Origin: Actinernus sp. WN-2022
Taxonomy: Eukaryota > Cnidaria > Anthozoa > Actiniaria > Actinernidae
Length of the DNA stretch: 64,000 bases
NCBI GenBank assembly: GCA_030867875.1
Contig: JAOWCC010000237.1
Location: 8,305,713-8,369,712 of the forward strand
Direction: 5' to 3'
Made by a program: the position numbers and the translations under genes. Each line of letters starts with the position of its first letter. The first letter of the stretch is position 1. Positions 20,509 through 32,165 of the stretch are shown in pieces. The notes under the pieces are model-generated. The model worked only from the letters and a program-made list of their open reading frames with translations. It was not told where the DNA came from and searched no databases.

Positions 20509-21980
20509 CAATACGACGATTCGTTCCTATACTCAATGATTTTAATTATTGCCATTCACATCAAATACAATATACACATGAACAATTTAAAACATTTATA
20601 ATTTGCTTTTACATAAAAGACAACTAGCAAACATAACATTATACAATATACTTCATTATTCAACACATCGTAACATTGCCCAAATTTGGTCATTTCACCC
20701 TCAATTATACGCTCAAAGTTGAACAGCTTTTAGCTTTTAAGAAAGTCCGAGTCAAGTTCAACCTCATGCGACTAGGTTACCCTTTTGCTTGTATATGTTT
20801 AACATTTAAACTAACTTTTAATAGAATATACTTTCGATCCGAATAAAATATAACTTGAGGGCTCTTTCTGTTCGTAAAATATTATAAAGTGAAAAAACGC
20901 CAAAATAGCAAAATAGTTTAATGAAATCAAGTGATGTTGGTTTTGTTGTGTATGTGTTGACTAATAAAACAATTGTCCTGTTCGATCTTACGGAATATTG
21001 CCTGATTTTAGATTTCGAGGCTTGTGGGGTATTTTGGTAAAATAAAATTATCCACGCGCCTGTTAATCGTACTGGTTCCGGGTCCCCTTGGCCAGCTGTT
21101 TTTCTTTGTTGTTCTTTCTTTCTTAGATTAAATAACTGGGTACAAGTCAGCCTTCGGCTCTCATCGGCTAATTATCTCGCGATCTTGCAGGATCATTGTC
21201 AAACGGCATTCTTAAAAGGCATTTGACAGATCGGTCGTCGAAAGATATTGATGCAAAAAATATTGACGTTGTTCACCGACCTAACCCCTGTATGGATCTC
21301 AACTTCATACATTTGATACGGCCTCTCTAAACCATTTCTTTTCTTTTTTTTTAGTCCAATATACACTCACTTAATATAATTTCTTTCAGAGATCAAGTAA
21401 AATCACTCTATATAAAAAATAAGGAAGAGATGCATGTACGCTCATTGGCTAAGCACCTTTCATTATTTATTTTTTACGCATGTGCCTACATGTAAAAGAC
21501 AGTGCCAGACAATTTCATGACTTATCGTATGTGTTCATTAGAAAAACTACAATTACGTTTGGGAGTAAGACATTGTGTATATTGTCTTATCACTAAAACT
21601 GTGGCCCCAGAAGTATTTCCTCTTACACATAGCTCAGCTATAGAACACACACAACGCCCACGGCATTCTGTTTTGGAATTTCCTGTTACTTGTAGTTTGA
21701 TAAATATATTTATAAAGGTAGCTTAGTAAATAATTATCAACTCCCTGCCGAAGTCAGATGAAACCTGCAAAAAAAGAACATTAAAAGCCAGTTAGTCCCA
21801 AAAAAAAGTTAGTACTACAATGCACGTTTGTAATGTACCAAACTACTACCAGAACTACAGATTACTTTATTTGGTATGGCATAATAATTATTGATATAGT
21901 CACTCTAGTGTGGTAATATTCAGCTCTAGTGTGGTAATATTCAACTCTGCTGAATAGACCCAGCACAGAGATCTTGACAC
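20509..21980. other. No gene recognised
   Basis: Unique-looking sequence. A short exact tandem (TAGTGTGGTAATATTCA twice) lies at about 21906-21944, just before the inverted arm. The open frame at 21502-21726 has no support. Confidence 0.4.
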
Positions 21981-22856
21981 AATAGGCCTTTTGCAACAGA
22001 CGGTCACGTGACTTGTTGGCCCATAGCAACGCCATACTGGGTTGCAAGCTAACCAGTTCTCCCTTGACAACCAACAGAGATTGACTGAGCCGTGGTATCA
22101 TAGCTGGACTTCGAAGCATTTTTTCGTCTTACTTACTAAATTCATCTCGAAATCAGTCTTATACAGAACAAAAGTAAAGGTTTTTCTTTACTTTTGATCC
22201 GGTATTTTGTCAAATATGCAGCGCAAAATAGAGTTTGGACGCTCAAACGAACTCACCTCGAATCTCAGGCATGGCAAACATGGCGGCCGCTCAACAAGGT
22301 AAAGTATAGTCATAATTAAACGAATAATATTGTAATAGTTGAGCAGATTCCTTCTTCCTTTTATACTATGTTATATAAACCAGTAATTACGGCGTTAATT
22401 TCTCAGGTTTATAACTTTGGAGAGTACACGAAACATTGACGAACAGTGACAGTGTCAGTATTAAAATGCAATGGTCAATATGACCACATACAGGAAGGCC
22501 AAGCTCTGTATTTGCACTGTGAACTGAGTTCTAGAAGAAAAAATGAAAAATAAATAAAATATTTAACTTTGAAGAACTGGTCTTGTGTTATCATGTGTCT
22601 ATAATGAACCATATAGCAATCAGTTAGTGCTCTGGCACGTGTAAATCGGTATGTTTTCTGGCTAGCTCTTTTTCTTTAATATATTTTTCCTATGTTTGGT
22701 GTGGTGACATGAAATATTGAGAACTTATTAAACATCTTGTAAGCTTCCTGCAGCAAACACATCAACTCTAATGTTTCAAAAAGTGACATGCTAGAAAATG
22801 ATAAAGAACTTAAGAATTTAATTTATTTTATTTAATCTAATTATTAAATTAATTAA

Positions 22857-23395
22857 AGTGCCCCTCAACCCTTTTGCAATTTTTATATATATGAAACTTT
22901 GAAAGGTTTTGAGTACTTCTGCGAAGAAATTATTGGCTTACAGAGAATACACTATGTTCTAGGCTTGTTTGAAATGGTGAAAATGTGATCTCTCCTGACC
23001 CATTACCGTGTAAGAAAAAGCCTGGGTCGATTCCTCATCTTACGTCACCTCATTAATGCATTATTGTCCATGACGCCTTTCTATCACAACAGCATCGATA
23101 TATAGAGAATATATACAGTCTGTGAGATTTTAGTAAAGAAAACAGCTATTTTAGACAAAATGCTAAATATTTATTCAAGTTATTGCAAAGTCGAATGAAT
23201 TGGATGACGTAAGATAGGGAATCGACCCAGTCTTTTTCTTACAAGGTCATGGGTCAGGAGAGGTCACATTTTCACCATTTCAAACAAGCCTAGAACATAG
23301 AGTATTCTCTGTAAGCCACAAATTTCTTCGCAGAAGTATTCAAAGCCTTTCAAAGTTTCATATATATAAATATTGCAAAAGGGTTTAGGGGCACT
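22857..23395. mobile_element. 539-bp MITE with long inverted repeats and TTAA duplication
   Basis: Starts AGTGCCCCTCAACCCTTTTG and ends CAAAAGGGTTTAGGGGCACT, with about 190-bp arms, each flanked by TTAA (22853-22856 and 23396-23399). TTAA targets are used by piggyBac and Kolobok superfamilies. No coding capacity. Confidence 0.85.
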
Positions 23396-23490
23396 TTAAG
23401 CTTAACTGGCTGGAATACTTAGACTTGGTGTTTTTCTTTAAGTGCAAATTAGGCATCGTTAATCTGGATATCAATCATACTTCATACAGT

Positions 23491-23935
23491 CAGGGCCCAG
23501 GGAGGTGGGGGGGGGGGGGGGGGGTACTCTACCCAAAGTTGGGTAATGGTGTGCCGCTGGAGCTCTGAAACCCTTACCCTGTTTAAGACAAAAAACCTCA
23601 AATTTCCATACCTTGTTCAAGACAAAGTGTTAAAATTTTATACCCTTCTATAAGACGAAGATACAACAAGAATCCAAAAGAAGTGTCTATAAAGTCGACT
23701 GTTTTATTTAGAGGTCAGGGATAAACTGATTACAAATCGATATCTGGTAATGAGTATGATGTTTACATCAGATAAATGTCATGTCAAAAGTGATAAATAC
23801 CATACCCTGTTCAAGATCTGTCAATGTGAAAATGGATACCCAGTCTAAGACCAGAAACTCGAAAAACCATACCCTGTCCAGTGAATCATCCCTGTATAGT
23901 CCATATATGGGAGTACCCCCAGGAAGAAGCAAGGC
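23491..23935. repeat. Dispersed repeat R2, copy 1
   Basis: From CCAGGGAGGTGGGG plus a run of G to ATATGGGAGTACCCCCAGG. The interior has degenerate tandem units such as ACCCTGTTCAAGAC and ATACCCAGTCTAAGACC. The same design occurs at 52655-52990. Confidence 0.7.
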
Positions 23936-24184
23936 ATATAAAACCAAAAAAATAAGAAATATATCTGATAGTGTTTATTAATCTAATATATATTTTTACA
24001 TAGTGTAGTGGATGCCAAAGGGGCACTGTCATTGGAATTGAATCTTCAAGTTTCTTTAAAACAAAACTACAAAAATAACACCCTGAATTCGAAGAGTAAT
24101 ACTATGTGAATGCCCGGATATGGTTTTCAATTTTTTTCAATAAAGGATGACAAAGTGGATTACAAAAGCTAATTCTATAAAGAC

Positions 24185-24375
24185 GCCTGGTTAGGGGTAT
24201 TGGGGATAAGGGATAACTAGCAAAATAATGACTGGGATAAGGGATAACAAACCAGAAAACAGTAGGGATAAGGGATAACCAAAGTCCATCGGGAAAATAG
24301 ATAACAGCCATCTGTATCTCAGGGATAAGTGATTAACTATCCTGAAAAATATAGGGATAAGGGATAACATATAAA
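24185..24375. repeat. Interspersed GGGATAAGGGATAAC units
   Basis: Five copies of (A)GGGATAAGGGATAAC or close variants at about 24193, 24233, 24263, 24323 and 24352, irregularly spaced (about 30-60 bp). Confidence 0.75.
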
Positions 24376-24540
24376 CTTGATTTCGGTTACAGTGAACATA
24401 TTTCAAGTTGCTCTAAATTTCTCTTAAAAGCAGTATTTTTCATCCACTCAAATCTTTGCCATCCTTTATCAAAATTGTCTCAAATTTTCTCGGCTAGTAC
24501 ACTGCATACTCTTGTAATCTGAGTAGATATTTTTGTACCC

Positions 24541-24597
24541 TGCGAGCAGAGGTTTCTCATCTCTCTGCCTGGCAGAGATGAGAAACCTCTGCTTGCA
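24541..24597. repeat. Strong hairpin, 19-bp perfect stem
   Basis: GCAGAGGTTTCTCATCTCT (24546-24564), a 9-nt loop, then the exact complement (24574-24592); the stem extends further with one mismatch. Probably a solo inverted-repeat element. Confidence 0.8.
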
Positions 24598-25582
24598 TGG
24601 TAATATTTTTGTCTTTAGTCATGAGTATGTTTATCATTTTTGGGTTAATTGACAGTGTTCCTTTAATAATATTAAAATTTTATAGCGAGTGGTTAATAAT
24701 GTATGCCTGTTACTGGCTAATAGCAAAATAAGAAACAAAATATATAACATTCTCTCCAATGACTTAGTAGGGATATATAAAACTTGATATTTTTCTTTGC
24801 TTCAAAACTGGACATGTAACACCCACAGATTCAGTATCAAACTAAAATAATATTCTAAGATAATTTCTGCATCTCCTCAAGTACATGTAGCTAGCCATAG
24901 CCTGTCCCTTTCTAAGTTAAGGCAAAGGAAACGAACATTTAATTTTAAATAATACAACATTTATGAATATTTTCGTAGCTTAATTAAAGTTAAACACAGG
25001 ATTTTTTTAAGTACATGAACGAGCGCCTAGAGTAAACAGTATTTATCCCAATATTCTTTTGAGTCCTGAGCAAAAGCTTATTGTGTTTGACCGATTATTC
25101 ACTAGCATTAAAACAAGCAATCGAAAGAGTTCACTAAGTTGTGTTTAGCGGCCGGCGCCATGTTTGCCATGCCTGAGATTCGAGGTGAGTTCGTTTGAGC
25201 GTCCAAACTCTATTTTGCGCAGCATATTTGACAAAATACCGGATCAAAAGTAAAGAAAAACCTTTACTTTTGTTCTGTATAAGACTGATTTCGAGATGAA
25301 TTTAGTAAGTAAGACGAACAAACGCTTCGAAGTCCAGCTATGATACCACGGCTCAGTCAATCTCTGTTGGTTGTCAAGGGAGAGCTGGTTAGCTTGCAAC
25401 CCAGTATGGCGTTACTATGGGCCAACAAGTCACGTGACCGTCTGTTGCAAAAGGTCTATTCTATTATGTCACTACAAAAGTACCACAAAAAAAATCAAAA
25501 TAATGCGAGAGGGATCTCAAATAGGAGGGTATTTTTTTCACTTGACTCACACATAAGGAGACTGCTAACAAAATCAACAAAA

Positions 25583-25760
25583 ATGCTGCGGCACTCTTAC
25601 TGTCGGAACACCAATGACCTCACAGCAAAAATATCTTGCATAAATGCTGTCACTCTTTCTTTTACAGAACACCAATGAACTCACAGCATAAAGATCTTGC
25701 ATAAATGCTGTCACTCCTTCTGTTAAAGAAGACCAATGAACTCACAGCATAAACTTACTG
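25583..25760. repeat. Tandem repeat, about 61-bp unit, three copies
   Basis: Units begin AATGCTG and contain ACCAATGAACTCACAGCATA...TCTTGCATA; the copies are about 85-90% alike. Confidence 0.8.
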
Positions 25761-26214
25761 TCACAGAACACTAATGCAGGGACTAAGATTGTTGCTGATT
25801 ATGGTCACCACTAAACATTATTTTTGGCAACTAACATTAATTTTGTTGGCTGGTCACTGTATTTGCTGTGCTAGTCAATCACCACTGACCATGCAGGTGT
25901 TTAAAGGGGAACTGAATCCTAAAATGAACCCAACGTCTGTACGAACATGTATTCAAAATAAATAAGTTCTGCTGTTTTATTTTTCTGTGTTTCGCGTCTA
26001 GGAAGAGAAAATCCGAAGACCTTCCTCACACCGCTATGAACAGACGGCTCAAGTCTGGTAATTTGTGATGTCATGGTCGGGGAATAAATTAGTTTTGCCA
26101 TGCTATTATTATTTCAGTGTAGATTTGTATAGGATAGCAGTAGGATAGCGTTATAAGTTCTTTATAATTTTACCTGTTTCTCTCTCGTTTTCCATAGCAC
26201 TTGTCTTTTCGGTT

Positions 26215-26345
26215 CCCGTTTTCCAATCTGCTGACCTTTTAATAATTACAGTGGTCTCATTTTTTGATGATATTACCCAAGCGCCACTGCGCCCGCCTAC
26301 ATCCCAATAACCCTTGCTGTATGCCAATGGGAACATATGGTGGAC
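26215..26345 (-). repeat. Dispersed repeat R3, inverted relative to 30940
   Basis: The reverse complement contains GGGTTATTGGGATGTAGG and GGGCGCAGTGGCGCTTGGGT, nearly identical to 30957-31000 on the plus strand. Confidence 0.85.
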
Positions 26346-26409
26346 CACGAGGTAACCTTGGCACTACTTGTAAGAGACTCAATTATAAGTATTACCAGAC
26401 AGTTGGACA

Positions 26410-26860
26410 ATGGGGATGTCACTGAAGACATGGCAGATTACTGCTTTCAGGCTGGAGCAGTTGTATAGCCATGTCCTTCGACTAACAGCAGCTGAACCCA
26501 ACTTAAGAGAAATGGAGCCTTTCATTTGCGAAGCAGCAAGATCGCTAAGAGCTTTCGAAAGTTTGAGTCATCACGGTGGCTACGAATTGCCATTAGGGAA
26601 CGATGGACGTGTGGAAGACCTCGATTTGGGGTATCGAGACCGCAGCTGCAATACCTGTTGCAATACCTATCTGGAACAAAAATTGCTGAGATGCTGTAAG
26701 TGTCGTGGTCCACGGTGAGGCGACGAATGCGGGAGTTCAATGTATCGGTGAAAGATCTTTATAGCAAGATAACCGAAGAGGAGTTAGACAAGATATTACA
26801 AGAAATTTTGATAGATTTTCCGAATTGCGGTTACAGACGTTCTTTGTGAGAACTAAAGTG
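26410..26860 (+). pseudogene. N-terminal HTH part of an integrase-core multicopy protein
   Basis: From about 26607 the frame reads C-G-R-P-R-F-G-V-S-R-P-Q-L-Q-Y-L-L-Q-Y-L, T-K-I-A-E-M-L, stop, V-S-W-S-T-V-R-R-R-M-R-E-F, then D-L-Y-S-K-I-T-E-E-E-L-D and F-P-N-C-G-Y-R-R. This is the GRPRF...helix-turn-helix...F-P-N-x-G-Y-R signature of invertebrate proteins with a retroviral-type integrase core (Ginger-like). The upstream part (26410-26606) is in another frame. The stop, the frameshift and a terminal stop before any catalytic domain show it is dead. Confidence 0.6.
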
Positions 26861-27735
26861 AAGAGGTAAATTGTTTATTTGTACATTACAATTAACACGA
26901 GATAAAAGAGTTTAATAGTATCTAGGACTCAGTAGGAGTCAATTCGAAGAGCGGTCCCACATGTGCGCCATACCCCTGGGCATTTCATTTTTTGCACTTT
27001 TATTTTGTTCAAATTCCAAAATATGCAGGCTTGTAAATTTTCAAATGCCCCATTGCCATTGTTTTTTTTTTGGGGGGGGTGGGTGTTTATATACAGTTCT
27101 ATCATTTTGGGCAAGTTAATGTCAAAGCACTGAAGTACAGTTAGTTGAGTGTTGTAATATTTTCCTATACTGTAATGTACAATGTAGGTCATAGAGTGTC
27201 AGAAGAAAAGTTTTATGCTAACAACAAAATAACTATGCTCATGGGTGCCTTAAATGTAATTTAAAATCTGCATTTACCGTCAAACCATGTCACATGTTCC
27301 TCCCTAGAGCAAGAAATCAAGTTCATTAATCGAAAATTGATTTCATTCTCCGTTCAAACTTTATTCACCTTTGGGAAAACACATACCTGAATTATACAAC
27401 CAAGGTTTCAGCACAAAGCAAACGTTAACTGATTTGAAGGTCACAGTGCGTGGTGTGCCCAAAATATTAAATCATTACTGATGTCGTGGAGCTTTAATTC
27501 ATTTTTTCCTATAGCACTGTTGAAGTCCGTTTGGGAATAACAGTTCCTTTTCAACAGTGGAAGTTCTAAACGAAGAAAGAAATATGTTTTTTGAGTAATA
27601 AACTTCATAATAATGAAGTGGGTTAAAGAACTCTCAAAATGCCATAACAATGATGATGGACTATAAATACAACATTGGAAACAGGAATGATGATGTGCAT
27701 GTCCAGGTGAATTTTCCAGGTGAATTTTCCACTTA
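26861..27735. other. No gene recognised
   Basis: Includes a T/G homopolymer run at 27062-27083. The minus frame at 27441-27761 is the downstream flank of the HECT gene and has no motif. Confidence 0.4.
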
Positions 27736-29419
27736 CACCTCTGAAAACCCCTTGGAGCCATACTTCAGGGCAATATCCATCTTGGCCGATAAGTCTGCAT
27801 ATGTTTCATATTGGACAGGAATAGTTAGTTGATAAAAGCAGGTATTGGCAACTGGAAACGGAAAATCTGACTTGCTACTTGGAAAGAGAAGTACAAGGCT
27901 TTCATGTGCTGCTGGTAGTTTTTGGCTTGAAGTCCAGAAAGAAATCAAATCCTGTAGAAGAGCTCCTCCATGTTCTGAAACATTAAACAAAAATAGTGTA
28001 ATAGTTAAGAGACTAAAATTCAACTTTTTATGGTCTACTGTATGACCAAAACTCTAAATGAAGCATCCAGTTTCAATTGAAATGTGATGATGAACAAATT
28101 AGTAAAAAAAAAAAGGTTTTCCATAACCTTGGAGCATCATCACAGATACTTCCACAACAATAATAGTGCCTGCTCTTCAAAAGCAGAATTAAGGGTAGAT
28201 AGAAAGATTATCACCACCTAACTGCAGATAAGGAATGCCTTTCTGGCCAATTACCCTTAGCCCCCATCCAAAACAACAACACACAAAACACTGATATAGC
28301 ATTATAAAAATGTTTATAACCTGTGGGATTCCTCTTGCCCAAGTCATCAATGTAATTAAGTAGGACACCCTCTGCCCTTTGTTCTGAGCTGGTGCTCAGT
28401 TTTGTATCCTTCCTGATTCTTGTCTTTAATGTACCAACATCCACAACTTTCTCTGTTGATCTTGGAAAAAGTAGACTACCGATTGTCTGTTCTGGCGCAA
28501 GTGAGTTATCAGACTTAAGCTTTCCATTCCTTTGGTTATATCATGAAGTTCCCCTTTCTCTTTTCAATGACATTGTACAGGATAAGCGCATAAGCAATAA
28601 GACGGCCATTATCTGTACTCAGTACAGGCAAATTTGCTTCTAGTTGGTACTCCACCAGGTCTTTCTCCAGCTGCTCTGGAATAGGTTCCCCCTTCTTGAT
28701 ATCAAGAAGCTTTAAAGAAAATAAAGTTGTGAAAATGTTTGAAACCAATCAGGCCCACATTTTATTACATACATGTACATTTGCTTAATATACTATCCAA
28801 TTAACTGTATTAATTATCTCTATAAACTGGAACCCTGATTTTAACTATTGTGTTAAGATCACACTTGTGTCTCACAAAATAGTGCACAACTGAAAACTAG
28901 TTATTCTCGAATATGGCCTCCCGAAGCTCTCTCTATACTTTTCCAGAGTGAATTCTACTTGCTCTGATGATCCAGGAATCCACTTTGCAATTGTTGTATC
29001 GGAATAGGCGAGTACATAATCCCCTTTGCCATTAAATGTGCGACCATATACTTCCCGCTTAATGGCTGCATCGAAGAGAGTTTCGTAATTGGCATCAACG
29101 GCAATTTTTAAAGGAAGCAAGTTTCCTCTTGCTTTAGATCATCAAACTCGTACTCCATGAAACCAATGTTGATGGTCACTTCGCGTCGTTCGGTGGACTT
29201 CTTCGATGCAAATAATTTGTAGGTTGGAAATGACCCCTGGCCCTGGAAGCGAGATTGCGTCACAATACCAACTACCTCCTTCTTTGTGGGTTCGCCTAGC
29301 AGGGGATTAGGTGGTCGTTTTTCGGCTGTTTGTGTCTGCCTCATCTTGCCACACGAGGGACAGTATACAAACGAATCCTCGACAACACCTCCACAAAACT
29401 GGCAGAACATCTTCGGCAA
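27736..29419 (-). pseudogene. Zinc-ribbon plus HECT-domain ubiquitin-ligase-like gene, frameshifted
   Basis: Minus-strand order: 29419-29110 begins M-P-K-M-F-C-Q-F-C-G-G and Y-C-P-S-C-G-K (C-x-x-C...C-x-x-C zinc ribbon), then V-T-I-N-I-G-F-M-E-Y. The same protein continues one frame over (29113-28872: L-P-L-K-I-A-V-D-A-N-Y-E-T-L, F-T-L-E-K-Y-R, G-R-P-Y-S-R-I-T), so there is a one-base frameshift near 29115. 28710-28545 carries a possible N-lobe piece, with a second frame change near 28545 before L-A-P-E-Q-T-I-G-S-L-L-F. The last exon, up to 28023, is a HECT C-lobe: L-I-S-F-W-T-S, L-P-x-A-N-T-C-F-x-Q-L-T-I-P with the catalytic-type Cys, and the final G-F-S-E-V then stop at about 27736. This belongs to the expanded cnidarian G2E3-like group. 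Two frame breaks suggest a recent pseudogene or base-call errors. Confidence 0.6.
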
Positions 29420-29514
29420 AGATGGCTTTCATTAGTCTGTGTTCTTTCCCACCTTCCTAAGTGCAAGTGGTAACCTGGCCCGAATATCCTCTTTGGTACC
29501 CAGACCTCCTTTTG

Positions 29515-29690
29515 CTCTTGTGCACTGAGATTTTCTTTTGTGAATCGAGATTTTCTTTTGTGAACCGAAAATAGTTTTATACACTAAGAAACTGATTTGT
29601 GCACTAAGAACGTTGTTTTGTGCACTGGAATGTTGTCTTGTGCACTGAGAAATAGTTTGATGCACTAAGAATGTTGTTTTGTGCATTGCG
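29515..29690. repeat. Minisatellite, about 22-23 bp unit
   Basis: Repeats of TTGTGCACTAAGAATGTTGT and variants, about eight units; it makes a chance open frame with repeated Q-C-T-R/S-A-Q-N residues on the minus strand. Confidence 0.8.
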
Positions 29691-29879
29691 TGTATGGGCC
29701 ACCATAGATGACAGAAAGAGTTCCTCTTCTGTCTGTCGAATGCATTATCTCGTACCTACCACCATTCTCTAGTTTAGGAAATTCTTCAATTAGTTTCTGG
29801 TGGACTTCTCTGTCAAAACTGATTTTTTTTTAACCCAATCCGACAATCGCCAACTCAATGTTCTTGTGCACAGGTACTT

Positions 29880-30777
29880 CTGGTAGGATTCGTAACCACG
29901 GGTGATGTCATGTCAGTTGGAGATGAGCGCATTCCACCATCAGCATTTGCCAGAAACCTCGGTTTTGTTTTTGATAATAGCTTGACCTTTGAACGACAGG
30001 TTGCTGCTATCTGCAAATCTTCATTTTTTAACATCAGAAACATTGCCAGAATTAGAAAGTACCTATCTGAGGATAATATCAAGACATTAGTACATGCGTT
30101 TGTCACATGTAAATTGGATAATTGCAATTCACTACTCTACGGCCTGCCCAAATATCTTATTCAGAAATTGCAACTTGTGCAGAACTGCGCAGCACGTCTT
30201 GTTGTAGGCAAGCACAAATATGACCATATTACCCCAGTCCTTAAGCAACTTCACTGGCTGCCAGTTGAAGAAATAATTATTTTTTAAATCTTATTTCTTA
30301 CAGATAAAGCACTTAATAACCAGGCTCCTCTTTATATCGGAGATATGTTAGATATTTATATTCCTGTTCGTATGCTTAGGTCGTCCTCTAAGTGTCTTTT
30401 GAAAGTTACTACTTGCAATCTTAAGAGTTATGGCGATAGAGCTTTTTCAGTCGCTGCACCAAGACTGTGGAATGAACTCCCACTTCATATTAGATTAAGT
30501 TCATCGTTAGTCAGTTTAAATCTAGTTTAAAGACATTTTTATTTAATCGAGTTTTTAATAATTTTTAATTGATATTGTCTACTATTATTAGTCTGAAGTT
30601 AATATTTTTTTTACATTATTCATATTTTTTATAATAATTAGTAGGGTTGTATATCATGAATTGTAAATTAAAGTTGTATTTATATTATTTTAAGCTTATA
30701 AATTGTAAAGCGCCATAGAACTTTTTAGGATTATGGCGCTCTAGAAGTTCACACATTATTATTATTATGTATTAGGA
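29880..30777 (+). mobile_element. LINE (CR1/L2/jockey-like) 3' end, 5'-truncated
   Basis: Plus frame 29910-30284: L-G-F-V-F-D-N-S-L-T-F, N-I-A-R-I-R-K-Y-L, L-V-H-A-F-V-T-C-K-L-D-N-C-N-S-L-L-Y-G-L-P, A-A-R-L-V; a frame change near 30280, then 30300-30530: A-P-L-Y-I, S-Y-G-D-R-A-F-S-V-A-A-P-R-L-W-N-E-L-P. This is the thumb and C-terminal region of the LINE ORF2. The 3' untranslated part includes AAGCGCCATAGAAC...ATTATGGCGCT (stem) and ends in (ATT)n at 30761-30775, a typical 3' tail. Confidence 0.85.
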
Positions 30778-30939
30778 GCTGGTGACGATTGTTTGCTCCA
30801 CTATCTGCTACTGTCGGCGTGCCTCCAACACCTGTTTCTAGATGGTGACATGCCGACAACAGACTCGAAGCGCATTGCCTCAATAGCGTTCTCGTTTCTT
30901 CTCCACCAGAACTTGCATTACCATCCGCTATATTTGTTT

Positions 30940-31200
30940 TCATTGGCATACCACAAGGGTTATTGGGATGTAGGTGGGCGCAGTGGCGCTTGGGTAATAC
31001 CATCAAAAAATGAGACCACTGAAATTTGAATTGTGTATTATAAAATGCGATGTGTGCGTCGTAAAATGAGACTGACGGATTATAGAATGCATTATAGAAT
31101 GCAGAATGTATAACATAAAATGTAATTGCTGCGTCATAAAATAGGATAGGACCATCATAAAATAGATTAGCACCATCAAAAAATAGAACCTTCATTTTGA
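30940..31200 (+). repeat. Repeat R3 with attached degenerate minisatellite
   Basis: 30940-31030 matches 26215-26345 inverted. 31005-31195 follows with about eight degenerate units of 20-24 bp around CATCAAAAAATGAGACC / CGTCATAAAATAGGATAG. Confidence 0.8.
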
Positions 31201-31237
31201 TGGGTGGGGATATCAAATTATTATACGTGTATTACCC

Positions 31238-31423
31238 TAGCCTGCGAATACAGCCGTCTGTCTCGCATATGATAATTAGGCATACTATCCAATCAAATAA
31301 GGCGACCAGATCCTGGCCGCGAACGTCATCAGTATGGAATTTTCCGTCAAGACGCAGACGTCTCTCTCGGGGGCCACGTTTTGATTGCGGTTCCCGATGC
31401 GAGACGGCTGTATTCGTAGGCTA
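31238..31423. mobile_element. 186-bp MITE sharing TAGCCTG ends and 9-bp duplication
   Basis: Left end TAGCCTGCGAATACAGCCGT, right end the reverse complement with one change in 22. Flanks GTATTACCC (31229-31237) and GTATGACCC (31424-31432) form a 9-bp duplication with one mismatch. The terminal seven bases and duplication length match the 14858-20499 element; the rest differs, so it is a relative and not a deletion copy. Confidence 0.8.
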
Positions 31424-31432
31424 GTATGACCC

Positions 31433-32165
31433 AGGCTTGTGCTTTGTTTTCAAAACCATTTACAAACGTCACGTGATGAGGGCCATACATTGTACATGTT
31501 TGACATCGGTGGACTGGACTGCTCTATTTTTTTCATTTGAAAGTGGTCGTATGTTTAAAAAATCCAGGGAAGTATTTGCCTCTCAATCAATCTGTATGGA
31601 CTTTGCTGCTATTGCTCTACTTAGAAACGTTAGTGGGATGAGTGGTCTAAAGACAATGCAAAATAAAATCACAGAATTCTAAAGTATAAATCCTACCATA
31701 TTCATGCCATTTTCTTCATTTGAAAGCCTTTGAAATCAGAACTAGTCGACTATATTCGCCTTTTATCGGATCGAAGCTAAAGCAAGTCGAAATCCTACTG
31801 TCTTGTAATAGACAGCAAATAACTGTGAGGTGGAATGCTTTGTTTTAGTTCTGCAGTGTGATTGGTTCTTGTTGTCTAAGTGGCCTTGGTTTCAGAAGTC
31901 GCACTGTAATTTTCTTGTTAGCCACATGAATATATCTTAATTTTATCTTACTGGTATTTGTTGTTGTACTTGTAGGTTGGTAGGGGTGGTAGCCACTTGG
32001 TAGTATGACTTAGGGTGGTCCATCCGAATGCGAAACCTTAGCCACTGGCTGCATACATGTAGATATACCTTACAGTTGTGGGGTATTGTGCAGTTGTCCC
32101 TTAATGGCTTACTCGTTATATTTCAAGTGTTTGCACCATAAAATTAAATTTCTATTGAAGTAGGT
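31433..32165. other. No gene recognised
   Basis: The plus open frame at 31437-31682 has no motif or splice support. Confidence 0.4.

Larger units (their letters stand above)
21981..25460. repeat. Long inverted repeat, arms of about 310 bp, 2.85-kb interior
   Basis: 21981-22291 (CCTTTTGCAACAGACGGTCA through GGCAAACATGGCGGCCGC) is the near-identical reverse complement of 25146-25460. Both outer edges carry AATAG(G/A)CCTTTTGCAAC. The inner ends carry a potential ATG context (GGCAAACATGGCGGCC) pointing inward. It may be a foldback-type transposon or two opposed copies of one repeat; no clear target duplication was found. The interior holds the TTAA MITE, repeat R2 and small tandem repeats. Confidence 0.8.

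Noticed and set aside
24185..24375. Resemblance of TAGGGATAA units to a homing-endonuclease (I-SceI) site
   Set aside because: Only part of the site matches and the unit is a simple local repeat; no endonuclease gene is present.
29432..29686. 84-codon minus frame with Q-C-T-R / S-A-Q-N repeats
   Set aside because: It is produced by the 22-bp minisatellite.
30749..31216. 155-codon minus frame with repeated L-F-Y-D-G-type residues
   Set aside because: It is produced by the degenerate 20-24 bp minisatellite attached to repeat R3.
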